A stretch of 25,377 nucleotides of DNA from a virus: IMG/VR virus record IMGVR_UViG_3300020061_000024, positions 1 to 25,377 of that record. The stretch is one strand, 5' to 3'. Numbering within the stretch: position 1 is the first letter of the stretch; each line of letters begins with the position of its first letter. This document shows positions 1-6,790 of the stretch, piece by piece. The notes below the pieces were generated by a model, which saw only the letters and a list, made by a program, of their open reading frames with translations, searched no databases and had not been told where the DNA came from. The position numbers were made by a program, and so were the translations under genes.

Positions 1-242
1 CCGAGCCGTATCCGGACCGAAACACGCGATGCGACAGCCGGACGGAGCTTCGCGCCATCCGTCGACTCGTGGGCCGACGACATGGACAGGATCGCGGTCT
101 TCGCCTCTTCGGCCGCCGGACTTACCGCAACCGTGAGCATTTTCACGAAGTCTCGGGCCAGTTCTTTGCCGTCCTCTTCCTTGCGCAGCGCCGACACCAA
201 CGCGTCGTAAGACTTTTGGTCGACCTCGATGCGCTCGATCAC
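1..242 (-). CDS. HK97 gp10-like tail completion protein, 3' end outside window (partial)
   Basis: About 80 codons are open from a GTG start at 242 to the left edge of the window. The GTG overlaps the TGA of the upstream gene (GTGA), which points to translational coupling. The N-terminus reads MIERIEVDQKSYDALVSAL and is followed by a charged helix with DGKELARDF and a segment PAAEEAKTAI. A short strand, then a long amphipathic helix with K/R-rich ends and 'A..PA...AK..I' spacing, is the usual start of HK97 gp10-like tail completion (neck) proteins, which join the head connector to the tail tube. The family call is inferred from this pattern, and the C-terminal half cannot be seen. Finding it after the tail-tube genes rather than before them is unusual. 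It could instead be another small tail-assembly protein. Confidence 0.6.
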   Translation of the reverse strand, partial: MIERIEVDQKSYDALVSALRKEEDGKELARDFVKMLTVAVSPAAEEAKTAILSMSSAHESTDGAKLRPAVASRVSVRIRL

Positions 243-556
243 GGCCGCTTCTTCGCGGCCTTACGGGGCTTCGAAACCGGCGCACGCAGCCACGTCGGTG
301 CCGCCTTGAGGTCGACGGGGTACGCGCGGCGGGCGACGTGAACCGTGTACGCGCCCGCATCGTCGTAACTGACCAGGACCACCCCGAGAGGGCCGACCCC
401 CGGCTCGACGCCGATCTCGGCCAGCCATGACACCAAATCCGCCAGCTGCTGCTCAGACAGAGTTGTGGGATCGTCGATGCGTGCATGGAGCCACGGCCCG
501 CGCCGACCACCACGGTACACGGCGACCGGCTCGAAACGCTCCCCGAACTGCACCAT
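239..556 (-). CDS. hypothetical protein, 105 aa, tail module
   Basis: No family recognised. I place the start at ATG 556, two bases after the stop of the tail-tube paralogue. The frame stays open to 649, but that would overlap the upstream gene by about 90 bases and adds an Arg-rich stretch typical of shadow translation. The N-terminal half (MVQFGERFEPVAVYRGGRRG) looks like beta strands. The middle has a helix (LSEQQLADLVSWLAEIGV), then strands including VVLVSYDDAGAYTVHVARRAYP. The C-terminus is basic and Lys/Arg/Pro-rich (KPRKAAKKRP). The stop overlaps the start of the gp10-like gene. Its position between a tail-tube paralogue and gp10 suggests a structural or assembly role in tail or neck, but nothing in the sequence proves that. 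Confidence 0.7.
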   Translation of the reverse strand: MVQFGERFEPVAVYRGGRRGPWLHARIDDPTTLSEQQLADLVSWLAEIGVEPGVGPLGVVLVSYDDAGAYTVHVARRAYPVDLKAAPTWLRAPVSKPRKAAKKRP

Positions 557-558
557 GG

Positions 559-972
559 TCAGCTGGTTGCACGGGTGACGACGCCAGAAGTCGGGAAACT
601 CACGTCTACTTCGGCGACGTCGCCCGGCGAGCCGGACAGCGGCTTCCATTCCTTGATGAGGACCGACCCCGTGTACTTGGGGTTGCTGGTGGAGACCGCG
701 GACTGGGTGAGGCGGACCTCGAAGGTGACGACGGTGCCGAGGATCGTCCAGAAGTCCTCGTCCAGACCGTCGTCAACGATGTCCTGCTTCAGGCCGAGCG
801 CCAGCGTGCCGGACTTCAGGCCACCGAGGACTTCCTTCCAGCCAAGGCTGGCGAAGGTGGTGACGTCCTTCTCCTCGACGTCGATCGAGAGTTCCACTTT
901 GGAGCAGTGGTCGTGGAGTGCGCCAGGTCCGGTGATGGACACGTAGGCAGCGGTGAGAACCATCATCGCCAT
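559..972 (-). CDS. second tail-tube-like protein (paralogue of the major tail protein)
   Basis: A 137-aa protein. Residues from about 25 to 52 (KVELSIDVEEKDVTTFAS, then LGWKEVLGGL) match the major tail protein just upstream (KIELATDVEEKDVTNFAS, then GGWKELFGGL) almost position by position, and both begin with a VLT strand. The two are clearly homologous. The shorter copy lacks the extra C-terminal domain of the larger one and ends in strands around KYTGSVLIKEWKPLSGSPGD. Tail-tube proteins stack as hexameric rings and form the DNA channel of siphovirus tails. This copy could form a specialised ring, a tube completion piece or a minor tube subunit. The start at ATG 972 has GGAGG about 10 bases upstream; two further ATGs follow within four codons. 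A terminator-like hairpin lies between the two paralogues. Confidence 0.8.
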   Translation of the reverse strand: MAMMVLTAAYVSITGPGALHDHCSKVELSIDVEEKDVTTFASLGWKEVLGGLKSGTLALGLKQDIVDDGLDEDFWTILGTVVTFEVRLTQSAVSTSNPKYTGSVLIKEWKPLSGSPGDVAEVDVSFPTSGVVTRATS

Positions 973-999
973 GGCGGTGGACCCTCCTCAGGGCATGGG

Positions 1000-1022
1000 T
1001 GAAAGCCCGGCGGGGAGCCGGG
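1000..1022 (-). terminator. terminator-like hairpin after the major tail gene
   Basis: On the minus strand, CCCGGC-TCCCC-GCCGGG (stem arms 1017-1022 and 1006-1011) is followed by CTTTC. The stem is short but all G/C, and it lies 20 bases after the major tail stop. The weak T-run means it may be only a partial terminator that lowers expression of the genes after the highly expressed tube gene. Confidence 0.5.
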
Positions 1023-1041
1023 AGAAGGTTTGGTCGGGGGG

Positions 1042-1776
1042 TTACTTGATGCCGACGCCGACGGCGAAAAGGAAACTGGGATTGGTGCCCGTGATGGTCC
1101 ATTGCGCTCTGAACCAGGTATCCGTGACCGGGCCGGCCGCGCGTTTGATCTGACCACCGATGGCGGTCGCTGCGGTGAAGGTGAGGACGTCAGTCGGAGA
1201 GGCGAAGGTGTTGTCCACGTCGGACTGGATCTTCACGGTGATGGTCGGGGTAGCCGTCCCCGCGATCGACTGGACGTGCAGGGTCGCGTACAGGTACTCG
1301 GTCGCAGACAGGGCGGCGAGTTCCACGGCGGTGCCGGACCCTGTCGCCGTCCGAGCCGTGCCAGGCGGATGCCCGACCTTCCCCCGTGCCAGTGGCCATG
1401 CCCCCGACGCGCCACTGGTCCACGGTGCGACATCGCCAACGGCGCCGCCGAGTTTGTAGCTGGCTTTCATGGCCTGCAACATCCAGGCCAGATCACCGAC
1501 AGCTGCACCGTTCGGGCACACCGTGTATGCGCCGACAGCACCGAGGTTGGTCCAGGACTCGTCGTCGACCTTCCCCAGATCGCCGGCCTCCCACTGACCC
1601 TCCGCGGCCAGCGCGCTGGTGAACAGTCCGCCGAATAGCTCTTTCCAGCCCCCGCTGGCGAAATTTGTGACGTCCTTCTCCTCGACGTCCGTTGCGAGCT
1701 CGATCTTGTTGGACCGGGCGGTCAGGTCGGCGGCGCCGCCGAACATGCGCACGTTGGTCAACACGAAGAAACCCAT
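1042..1776 (-). CDS. major tail (tube) protein
   Basis: A 244-aa protein, a normal length for a siphovirus tube subunit with an added C-terminal domain. The start at ATG 1776 has GAGGAG five bases upstream. Residues 1-60 hold the conserved tube core with KIELATDVEEKDVTNFAS and a GGWKELFGGL helix, shared with the downstream paralogue. The C-terminal part from about residue 150 is beta-rich (TEYLYATLHVQSIAGTATPT, later WFRAQWTITG) and looks like a separate sandwich domain that could project from the tube surface. Position after the connector and probable tail terminator, and a hairpin after the stop, fit a highly expressed tube gene. The structural role is inferred from fold pattern, gene order and the paralogy. 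Confidence 0.8.
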   Translation of the reverse strand: MGFFVLTNVRMFGGAADLTARSNKIELATDVEEKDVTNFASGGWKELFGGLFTSALAAEGQWEAGDLGKVDDESWTNLGAVGAYTVCPNGAAVGDLAWMLQAMKASYKLGGAVGDVAPWTSGASGAWPLARGKVGHPPGTARTATGSGTAVELAALSATEYLYATLHVQSIAGTATPTITVKIQSDVDNTFASPTDVLTFTAATAIGGQIKRAAGPVTDTWFRAQWTITGTNPSFLFAVGVGIK

Positions 1777-1804
1777 GCGCGCTCCTCAAAGGGCGGGTGG
1801 AAGG

Positions 1805-2224
1805 TCAGGAGTTGGTGATGACGACGCGGGCGCGGAGCGTCGCACCGATGTGAAGCGCGCCAACGGCCTCGAACCGGAAGTTGTAGGCAGTCATCGCGGT
1901 GACCACCGCCTCGGCGTTAGCAAGCCCAAGGGTCTTGTCGGCGTGAATGATGGACACGATCGACCGGTCGCCGGTTCCAGCGACGTACTCGTCAAGAAGG
2001 TCCTGGCCCACGTCGTCGTCGCCGGACGGAACGAGGATGTGAAGATCAAAATCCCACAGGTCGCCGCCGCGGTTGAACGTCATCAGATAGTCAGCCTTGG
2101 CGGGCATGACGACCAAGCACGGCACGAGGATGTTCGCCGAAACCCGGTGGTAGACGTTGATGCCGCCGATGCTGGCTGCGATGGTGGTTCCGAACGCGAC
2201 CCTGACCTCTTTCAGCGTTGGCAT
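1805..2224 (-). CDS. probable tail terminator / head-tail joining protein
   Basis: A 139-aa protein starting at ATG 2224, whose first base is also the last base of the preceding stop (TGATG). The sequence alternates strands and helices: N-terminal helix (MPTLKEVRVAFGTTIAAS), strands around VPCLVVMPAKADYLMTFNRG, WDFDLHILVPSGDDD, a helix with GQDLLDEYVAG, then a late strand FRFEAVGALHIGATLRARVV. This small alpha/beta layout, just before the major tail gene, is what tail terminator proteins (HK97 gp11, lambda gpU type) look like. These cap the tail tube and contact the head connector. I see no diagnostic motif, so the call rests on size, fold pattern and gene order. A neck protein of another type is the alternative. 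Confidence 0.55.
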   Translation of the reverse strand: MPTLKEVRVAFGTTIAASIGGINVYHRVSANILVPCLVVMPAKADYLMTFNRGGDLWDFDLHILVPSGDDDVGQDLLDEYVAGTGDRSIVSIIHADKTLGLANAEAVVTAMTAYNFRFEAVGALHIGATLRARVVITNS

Positions 2225-2856
2225 CAGACGGCCCCGATGTTCATCCGCACGTACGGATGGAGCAGCGCCAGAACGTCCGGGTCTTGTCTCGATATCCGCA
2301 CCGACCCGTACTCGCCGAATCCTGCGATCCCGTTCGGGGAGTTTTTGCGGTCAATGAGGCTGGCCGTGCGCAGGACGCATGCCTGCTGCACCTCGTCCGG
2401 TACGGACGACCAGCCGAACTTGGCGGTCACCTGCAACGTGTCCCGGTACTGGTGGACCGGGAACCTTTTGGAGCCGACCGCGACGATCCGCCAATATGCG
2501 TACGGTTGCACCGTCGTACCGGTGCCGACCCGGCTGGCGTTGCGGGGCTCAAGGTGAAAGTCGACGTCGATCGTCCACGTCTGCGACCAGGTGTAGTCAC
2601 CGGTGGGGTCCGTCTTCACCACCAGACCCGTCGTGGTCGCGATGTCATCCACCCATGCCACGTACGGGTCATCAGGCCGGTACACACCCACCGACGTGGC
2701 GGTTTCGAGGTAGAAACTCCGGCCGCAGTGCCGGTCGATCCACCTTGACGCCGACTCGATCGCCCGCTCGATGATGCCCGCCGTGAGCACATTGTTCGAG
2801 TCGGCGTAGTGCTCCCGGATCTCTACAACGTCCGTGTAGCCGTTGGTGACAGTCAC
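2224..2856 (-). CDS. head-tail connector protein (HK97 gp6-like)
   Basis: A 210-aa protein with a GTG start at 2856 and a G-rich stretch upstream. The N-terminal part is helical, with EIREHYADSNNVLTAGIIER and IESASRWIDRHCGRSFYLET; helices of the form 'I..A...A...ID..CGR.F' are the signature of the gp6-like connector family that forms a ring under the portal. A beta-rich middle with several aromatics follows (YAYWRIVAVGSKRFPV), then a C-terminal helix (VPDEVQQACVLRTASLIDRK) that is also typical of actinophage connectors. It acts in the capsid vertex, linking portal to tail. Its stop overlaps the start of the next gene by one base. Confidence 0.8.
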   Translation of the reverse strand: MTVTNGYTDVVEIREHYADSNNVLTAGIIERAIESASRWIDRHCGRSFYLETATSVGVYRPDDPYVAWVDDIATTTGLVVKTDPTGDYTWSQTWTIDVDFHLEPRNASRVGTGTTVQPYAYWRIVAVGSKRFPVHQYRDTLQVTAKFGWSSVPDEVQQACVLRTASLIDRKNSPNGIAGFGEYGSVRISRQDPDVLALLHPYVRMNIGAV

Positions 2857-2880
2857 ACCGACCCCCGCCCCATAGGTAGG

Positions 2881-2898
2881 GGCCGGATGTCACCGGCC
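2881..2898 (-). other. G/C hairpin in the gap before the connector gene
   Basis: GGCCGG and CCGGCC (6-bp stem, 6-base loop) lie in the 59-base gap between the beta-rich 122-aa gene and the connector gene. There is no T-run after it. It may be a weak terminator or an mRNA stability structure, or chance in GC-rich DNA. Confidence 0.3.
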
Positions 2899-2915
2899 GT
2901 ACAGAGCAGAAGGTG

Positions 2916-3284
2916 TTACGGGAGGAGTAGGGCGTTGATGCTGTAGGTGATGCTGTTCGCGTTTCCGTGTACGGCGTTGATGCGCCACAGCGGCGGCAGC
3001 TGGTCGTTCGCTGCGAGGTTCGTCGTGACGGCGGACCCGGGGAAGACTCTGAGAACTGTGACCACGGCGGTGGCGACGGCAGCTGAGGCCAGGATGGTGT
3101 AGTAGTCGTCGCCGAGGGCCGAGTAGCCCTGAATCGTGACGACGACGGACGGCGTCGAGGTGATCGCGGTCGCGTCGATGACGACGACCAGGCCGCGGTG
3201 GCCGTAGTTGGCGAAGGTTTCCGAGTTCACCGTTGCCGTACGGGCCGCCGAGGCCAGTACCGTCATCTGCTCGGGCTGCCTCAT
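2916..3284 (-). CDS. small beta-rich structural protein, 122 aa (decoration-like)
   Basis: Starts at ATG 3284 in an ATGA overlap with the previous stop; a second ATG six codons in is possible. After a short N-terminus the protein is nearly all beta strands and small residues: ATVNSETFANYGHRGLVVVI, PSVVVTIQGYS, YYTILASAAVATAVVTVLRV, WRINAVHGNANSITYSINA. Such valine/threonine-rich sandwiches in the head operon are commonly capsid decoration, fibre or neck-whisker-like proteins. I do not recognise the family. It resembles in style the 147-aa protein three genes upstream, so both could be surface proteins of the head, but I cannot show homology by eye. Confidence 0.75.
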   Translation of the reverse strand: MRQPEQMTVLASAARTATVNSETFANYGHRGLVVVIDATAITSTPSVVVTIQGYSALGDDYYTILASAAVATAVVTVLRVFPGSAVTTNLAANDQLPPLWRINAVHGNANSITYSINALLLP

Positions 3285-3520
3285 GGCCTCCGGTCCTCTA
3301 CGAGCTTGGCCAGCAACGCCTTGCCCAGGTCGTCCCAGCCGGTGATCCGGTACACAACCTGGCCGGCGACGGTGATGAGGTCTCCGCGTATCTTCAGGAC
3401 CGCGGGGTCCGCCTCGGCGATCAGTTCCAATGAGATCCGAGTAAGCGGCGGCGCGGATAGTACCTGGACCCGGCCGTCTTCATTTTGAACGAAGTCGACG
3501 GGGCCTTCGAGGACCGTCAT
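3281..3520 (-). CDS. hypothetical protein, 79 aa, head module
   Basis: I choose ATG 3520 (MTVLEGPVDFVQNEDGRVQV) because it sits in an ATGA overlap with the upstream stop. A longer open frame to 3676 would add an Arg/Ala-rich stretch lying entirely over the upstream gene. The protein has strands (RVQVLSAPPLTRISLELIAE, VLKIRGDLITVAGQVVYRIT) and a C-terminal helix (DDLGKALLAKLVEDRR). Its place among head-completion genes suggests a small structural or assembly protein. No family recognised. Confidence 0.75.
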   Translation of the reverse strand: MTVLEGPVDFVQNEDGRVQVLSAPPLTRISLELIAEADPAVLKIRGDLITVAGQVVYRITGWDDLGKALLAKLVEDRRP

Positions 3521-3783
3521 GTGGCTGCCCGGTTGTGTCCGCCGCCGGACAGCCGGTTCTTCTGCGGCTCCTTCGCCGACGGCTTCGGCTCGACCGGCTT
3601 CGCGGCTGGCGGTTCCGGCTCCGAATCTGGCTCGACCTCGAGCGATAGGACTCCCGGAGAGTCGGTGTTCAGCCACTCGACGTCAGCAGGCGACAGGTCG
3701 ATGACGAGCCCGGCCTGCCACGGCCCCCACTGCTTGCCGTCCCGCATCGAGCCGTAATGGTGGTTCACGAGGTATCGGGGCAT
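3517..3783 (-). CDS. small head-module protein with SH3-like N-terminus, 88 aa
   Basis: Starts at ATG 3783 with GGAAGGA about nine bases upstream, three bases after the previous stop. Residues 1-45 (MPRYLVNHHYGSMRDGKQWG, GLVIDLSPADVEWLN) look like the small beta-barrel seen in many short phage head proteins, of the form 'Y.V......G..Y..G..I.LS..D...L'. The C-terminal 40 residues are Pro/Glu/Lys-rich and probably disordered (EPDSEPEPPAAKPVEPKPSA), ending in a His/Arg-containing tail. It may bridge capsid or connector parts, or help assembly. The family similarity is by pattern only. Confidence 0.75.
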   Translation of the reverse strand: MPRYLVNHHYGSMRDGKQWGPWQAGLVIDLSPADVEWLNTDSPGVLSLEVEPDSEPEPPAAKPVEPKPSAKEPQKNRLSGGGHNRAAT

Positions 3784-3786
3784 GGT

Positions 3787-4230
3787 TTAGATTCCTTCCA
3801 GGTGGACCAGCGCGTACACGATGACGGCGATGTCGGCCGTGATGGGTGTCCACGACGTCGTCGTGAGCTTCACCCCGATGCGGGAGCCCGCAAGAGAAAC
3901 GTCCGTTCCGCGGGGCTGGGTTGCGTACTTGCGGAGCGTGTCCGTGGCGTTCAGTGCCGCTGTAAGTCCGGTCACAGTGCCGTCGATCGTCGCGTCAACC
4001 GTCAACGTCCCGGCCGTACGCGCCTCATCGTTGACAACGGCGATCCCGACGATCTCGAAGTCCCACGGGACGACGTACTCGGTGACGGCCAGCGTCGACG
4101 TCGTCGCCGACGTTTCCAAGACATTCATCGCCACGGCGGCCTGCGAGTCCGCGACCTGATCCTGGCTGAACAGGTAGGGCACCAACTGGCCCTTGGCGAT
4201 GATGCGTTCCATGAGCGTGGCTCGTGACAT
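3787..4230 (-). CDS. beta-rich head protein following the major capsid gene, 147 aa (decoration-like)
   Basis: The open frame extends to 4365, but ATG 4230 (MSRATLMERIIAKGQLVPYL) has GGAGG seven bases upstream, and the upstream extension is Arg/Pro-rich and runs into the inverted repeat, so I take 4230. After an N-terminal helix the protein is strand-rich: ATTSTLAVTEYVVPWDFEIV, GTLTVDATIDGTVTGLTAAL, SRIGVKLTTTSWTPITADIA, VIVYALVHLEG. The first gene after the major capsid gene is often a decoration or cement protein, and the predicted beta sandwich fits that. No family motif is recognised. A head fibre subunit is the main alternative. Confidence 0.75.
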   Translation of the reverse strand: MSRATLMERIIAKGQLVPYLFSQDQVADSQAAVAMNVLETSATTSTLAVTEYVVPWDFEIVGIAVVNDEARTAGTLTVDATIDGTVTGLTAALNATDTLRKYATQPRGTDVSLAGSRIGVKLTTTSWTPITADIAVIVYALVHLEGI

Positions 4231-4237
4231 GGAAGGT

Positions 4238-4242
4238 CCTCC
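4238..4242 (-). promoter_or_regulatory. ribosome binding site fixing the start of the 147-aa head protein
   Basis: GGAGG on the minus strand, seven bases before ATG 4230. It argues against the longer open frame that reaches 4365. Confidence 0.7.
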
Positions 4243-4326
4243 AATTCGGGAGCACCCTGCCCGGCGGAATCCGGGACAGGGCATCGCGAAGGCTCTACTT
4301 CGCGGTTCTGATGGCAGGCGTGCGTT

Positions 4327-4344
4327 CCGAGGCCAAGGCCTCGG
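4327..4344 (-). other. second hairpin after the capsid gene
   Basis: CCGAGGC and GCCTCGG form a 7-bp stem around a 4-base loop, about 20 bases downstream (in reading direction) of the 18-bp inverted repeat. Together they make a two-hairpin 3' region after the major capsid gene. Confidence 0.4.
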
Positions 4345-4364
4345 GGCGCCTGAACGCCGGGCCA

Positions 4365-4409
4365 CTTCTGCCGTAGGTCCCTGAATCTACAAGGGACCTA
4401 CGGCAGAAG
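4365..4409 (-). terminator. 18-bp perfect inverted repeat after the major capsid gene
   Basis: Arms 4365-4382 and 4392-4409 are perfect reverse complements (CTTCTGCCGTAGGTCCCT on the plus strand, left arm) with a 9-base loop. The structure starts six bases after the capsid stop on the minus strand. There is no T-run, so a classical Rho-independent terminator is not proven; T-less terminators are accepted for actinobacteria. It could equally protect the capsid mRNA 3' end or set a processing site. Confidence 0.55.
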
Positions 4410-4415
4410 CCTCGG

Positions 4416-5891
4416 CTACGGAAGAGTGATGTTGTACACGCCCGCGGCGCTCTCGATGCCGCTTGCCGCGCCGGACGGCGTGAACCGGCCGACGGCGAGA
4501 CGCAGGCTCCAGATCAGACGGGTCTGGTCACGACCGGGCAGGCGTTCCTGCTCGAGCATGACCCGGCGGCGCCAGCCGACCTTGTAGGCGTTCCGGTTGA
4601 ACGCCATGGTCTGGCCCTTGACGTTGTTGCTGCCCGTGGTCGACAGCTTGCCGTCGGCCTCGGTGAGCCGCATCGCCATCGACACGATGTGCGGATGCAC
4701 ACCGATTCGCGACACCTCGCCCGTCAGGACGGTGGCGTTGGTGCCATATTTGTCCACTGTGAGCACTTCGTCGAGCATGGCGATCGAGTCGGCCGTCCGC
4801 GGGTCCGACACATAGACCAGGTCGCTGGACACCGTCGGGTGTCCCCAGTCGTGGATGTTGGCGTCGTCAATCATCAGCGACCGCAGCTTGTTCAGCTGCG
4901 CCCACGTGACTCCGCCGGCGGCGTTGATGCCGTTGGCGGTGTTGTCAACGAGCCAGGCATGCCTCAACCCGTCCTGAGCCAGGTAGTGCTTGGTGTCGGC
5001 CGGGTCCGCGTCGTCGAGGTTGATGTTGCCCGTGCCGGCGTTGGTCGTGTCGCCGTTCAACAGCAGCGAATCCGAGTAGTACTCCATCGACAGACCCGCC
5101 TGACGGCGAAGGAACGTCAGGTACGGGATGATCGAGTCCTCCTCCATCTCTCCGGAGTAGATCTGATGGATGATCATCTTGGATGGGGTGAGCTGCACCC
5201 GGTTCGAGCCCGTCTTCGACGTCGCATAGTCCGACGACGTCGGGCTGGTGTTCTCCGGGACGAGCAGCATCTCGGGGATGTCGACCTCGACCGGGATGTA
5301 CGTGGTCGCGTCCTGCATCTCGAACGAGTCGATCAGCGAGAACAGCCGGGAACCACGGCGGGCCGCCTCCCACAGTTCGCCCACGTACTGCGCGCCCACG
5401 AGTTGCAGGCCGAAGCCCGTCTCCGCGGTGTCCATGGCGCGCATCGCACGCTCGTAGCCGATGGCGTCGAGCCGGCCGGCTCGCTTCATCTCACGCAGGT
5501 TCCGCTCATCGTCGGCGCGGGCGATCGCGGTGGACAGGTACCGGCCGTTCGACAGCGCCTCGAACGTCCGGGTCAGCTCCTCCGACGGGCCCCGCTTGTT
5601 GATGCCCGCCTCCTGCGCGGAGTGCATGATGTCGTACAGCAGCTCGCAATCCCCGGTGTCCATGCCCAGGCGCGCGTACTTGGTGCCGACGAGCTCGGTC
5701 GACGGCGCCCCGAACCGGATCTTCCGCACGTACTCGGCGCCCGAGTCGCTGGCCAGGAACGTTTCCAGGTTGGACCGGATCGCCGAGGCCAGCTTCTCGT
5801 CGGACAGGCGCTCGTTCTGGTCGCTCTGCAGTGCGTCGAGGCGCGCCCGGATGTCCGTAGCCAGCGCCTCAAAGGTGACCTGGTCGGTCAT
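4416..5891 (-). CDS. major capsid protein (HK97 fold)
   Basis: A 491-aa protein starting at ATG 5891 in an ATGA overlap with the prohead protease stop, with AAGGGAG just upstream. The N-terminal region to about residue 150 is helical and charged (FEALATDIRARLDALQSDQN, ERNLREMKRAGRLDAIGYER) and resembles the scaffolding delta-domain that HK97-type proteases remove. The rest has the mixed pattern of the HK97 shell fold: LFSLIDSFEMQDATTYIPVE near the start of the mature part, a long central helix region (IIPYLTFLRRQAGLSMEYYS), LVYVSDPRTADSIAMLDEVL, and a C-terminal stretch YKVGWRRRVMLEQERLPGRD. The subunits build the icosahedral shell. Order protease-capsid and the inverted repeat after the stop fit a highly expressed capsid gene. 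A cleavage position cannot be read from the sequence. Confidence 0.9.
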   Translation of the reverse strand: MTDQVTFEALATDIRARLDALQSDQNERLSDEKLASAIRSNLETFLASDSGAEYVRKIRFGAPSTELVGTKYARLGMDTGDCELLYDIMHSAQEAGINKRGPSEELTRTFEALSNGRYLSTAIARADDERNLREMKRAGRLDAIGYERAMRAMDTAETGFGLQLVGAQYVGELWEAARRGSRLFSLIDSFEMQDATTYIPVEVDIPEMLLVPENTSPTSSDYATSKTGSNRVQLTPSKMIIHQIYSGEMEEDSIIPYLTFLRRQAGLSMEYYSDSLLLNGDTTNAGTGNINLDDADPADTKHYLAQDGLRHAWLVDNTANGINAAGGVTWAQLNKLRSLMIDDANIHDWGHPTVSSDLVYVSDPRTADSIAMLDEVLTVDKYGTNATVLTGEVSRIGVHPHIVSMAMRLTEADGKLSTTGSNNVKGQTMAFNRNAYKVGWRRRVMLEQERLPGRDQTRLIWSLRLAVGRFTPSGAASGIESAAGVYNITLP

Positions 5892-6766
5892 GATGCTCCC
5901 TTAAGGGTGAATGCCGCGAGGACGCTCCGCGCAGCTTTGGGGTCGACGCCTGCGAGCGCGGGCGGCATGGTCTCCCCGGCTGGTGCCGGGTCGTTTGTGG
6001 TGGCATCTGCGGGCAGCCGGATACCCAGTCCCCGCAGAAGAGCCGGTAGTTCCTCGACCCGCACAGGACGGCCCGACCTCGAAGCCCGAGCCACGGACTG
6101 CTGTGGACGGTCGTCGGCGAGTGCGATGCCAAGCCGCCGACATTCGGCGATGACGGCCGTACGCACCTGGGGCTCGGTGACGTCCGAGTCTGGGTTTTCG
6201 ACGTCTTCGAAGGCGTCGACGAGTTGGCGGCCGTAGTGGGCCAGCCCTCGGCGCATCCGTTCGGCGACCGCGGTCGGGTCGGCGGGGACGTTCACAATGG
6301 ACAGTTCGGTGAGGTCGTAGTAGGCGCTGCGGGCCAGGTTGTCTGGCGTCATCCGCCAGTGCTCCATGAGCTGGCCGTCTTCATTTGTGAAGTCCCAGCC
6401 GACGCTCGAGCTGCGGAGGAATCCGCGGCGCACCTTCGACTCGATCTTGACGGCGTCCGGGTCCTCCTGATCAAACCGCACCGCGACCCGCAGCCGTTTC
6501 GGCTCAACCGTTGGGTCACCCACGCCGATCGCCGGCTGTTGATGGTTGTGGCTCCACAGGACCGGGCCGCCGGCGGCCACATAGTTCTGGGTACGCCACC
6601 CGTTCGCGCGAAGATCGAGCCCGTCACGTTTTAGACCAGGTGACGACGCAGTGAATGGGATCGGGGTGCCCGGTGAGTCGCGGGTGAAGTCGTCGGCTGT
6701 GGTGTAGCCGCGGCAGTACTGCAAACCGCGGGCGGAGCGGCCCCCCGGGCGGACGGAGGTGGGCAT
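5888..6766 (-). CDS. prohead maturation protease (HK97 gp4-like serine protease)
   Basis: A 292-aa protein starting at ATG 6766 with GGGAGG five bases upstream. The herpes-assemblin-like serine protease core spans about residues 20-170: the His motif PVLWSHNHQQPAIGVG near 68-83, a Ser-containing strand FLRSSSVGWDF near 116-126 (probable nucleophile among S119-S121), and the conserved LTELSIVNVPADP at 152-164. These are the marks of the prohead protease family, which cuts the capsid delta-domain and itself during head maturation. The C-terminal 120 residues are a charged, probably disordered extension, common in this family. It is coupled to the capsid gene by an ATGA overlap. A terminator-like hairpin lies 27 bases before its start. 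It may also process other head-packaged proteins, such as those of the neighbouring cassette; that is inference. Confidence 0.92.
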   Translation of the reverse strand: MPTSVRPGGRSARGLQYCRGYTTADDFTRDSPGTPIPFTASSPGLKRDGLDLRANGWRTQNYVAAGGPVLWSHNHQQPAIGVGDPTVEPKRLRVAVRFDQEDPDAVKIESKVRRGFLRSSSVGWDFTNEDGQLMEHWRMTPDNLARSAYYDLTELSIVNVPADPTAVAERMRRGLAHYGRQLVDAFEDVENPDSDVTEPQVRTAVIAECRRLGIALADDRPQQSVARASRSGRPVRVEELPALLRGLGIRLPADATTNDPAPAGETMPPALAGVDPKAARSVLAAFTLKGAS

Positions 6767-6790
6767 TGTTGCCTCCCGGATTTGGGCATG

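Noticed and set aside
239-300. Programmed frameshift between the 105-aa gene and the gp10-like gene, as in tail assembly chaperones
   Set aside because: No slippery heptamer is visible near the overlap, and the second gene has its own GTG start in a normal GTGA overlap.
1619-2557. Plus-strand open frame of 312 codons opposite the tail and connector genes
   Set aside because: Low-complexity Arg/Ser/Gly product, antisense to recognised structural genes, no ribosome binding site needed to explain it.
3521-3676. Longer N-terminus for the 79-aa head protein
   Set aside because: The extension is Arg/Ala-rich and lies wholly over the upstream gene; the short start has an ATGA overlap.
4689-6236. 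Long plus-strand open frame (515 codons) opposite the capsid and protease genes
   Set aside because: It is antisense to two well-recognised genes and its product is Arg/Val/Gly-rich without any domain; such frames arise from high GC3 on the other strand.
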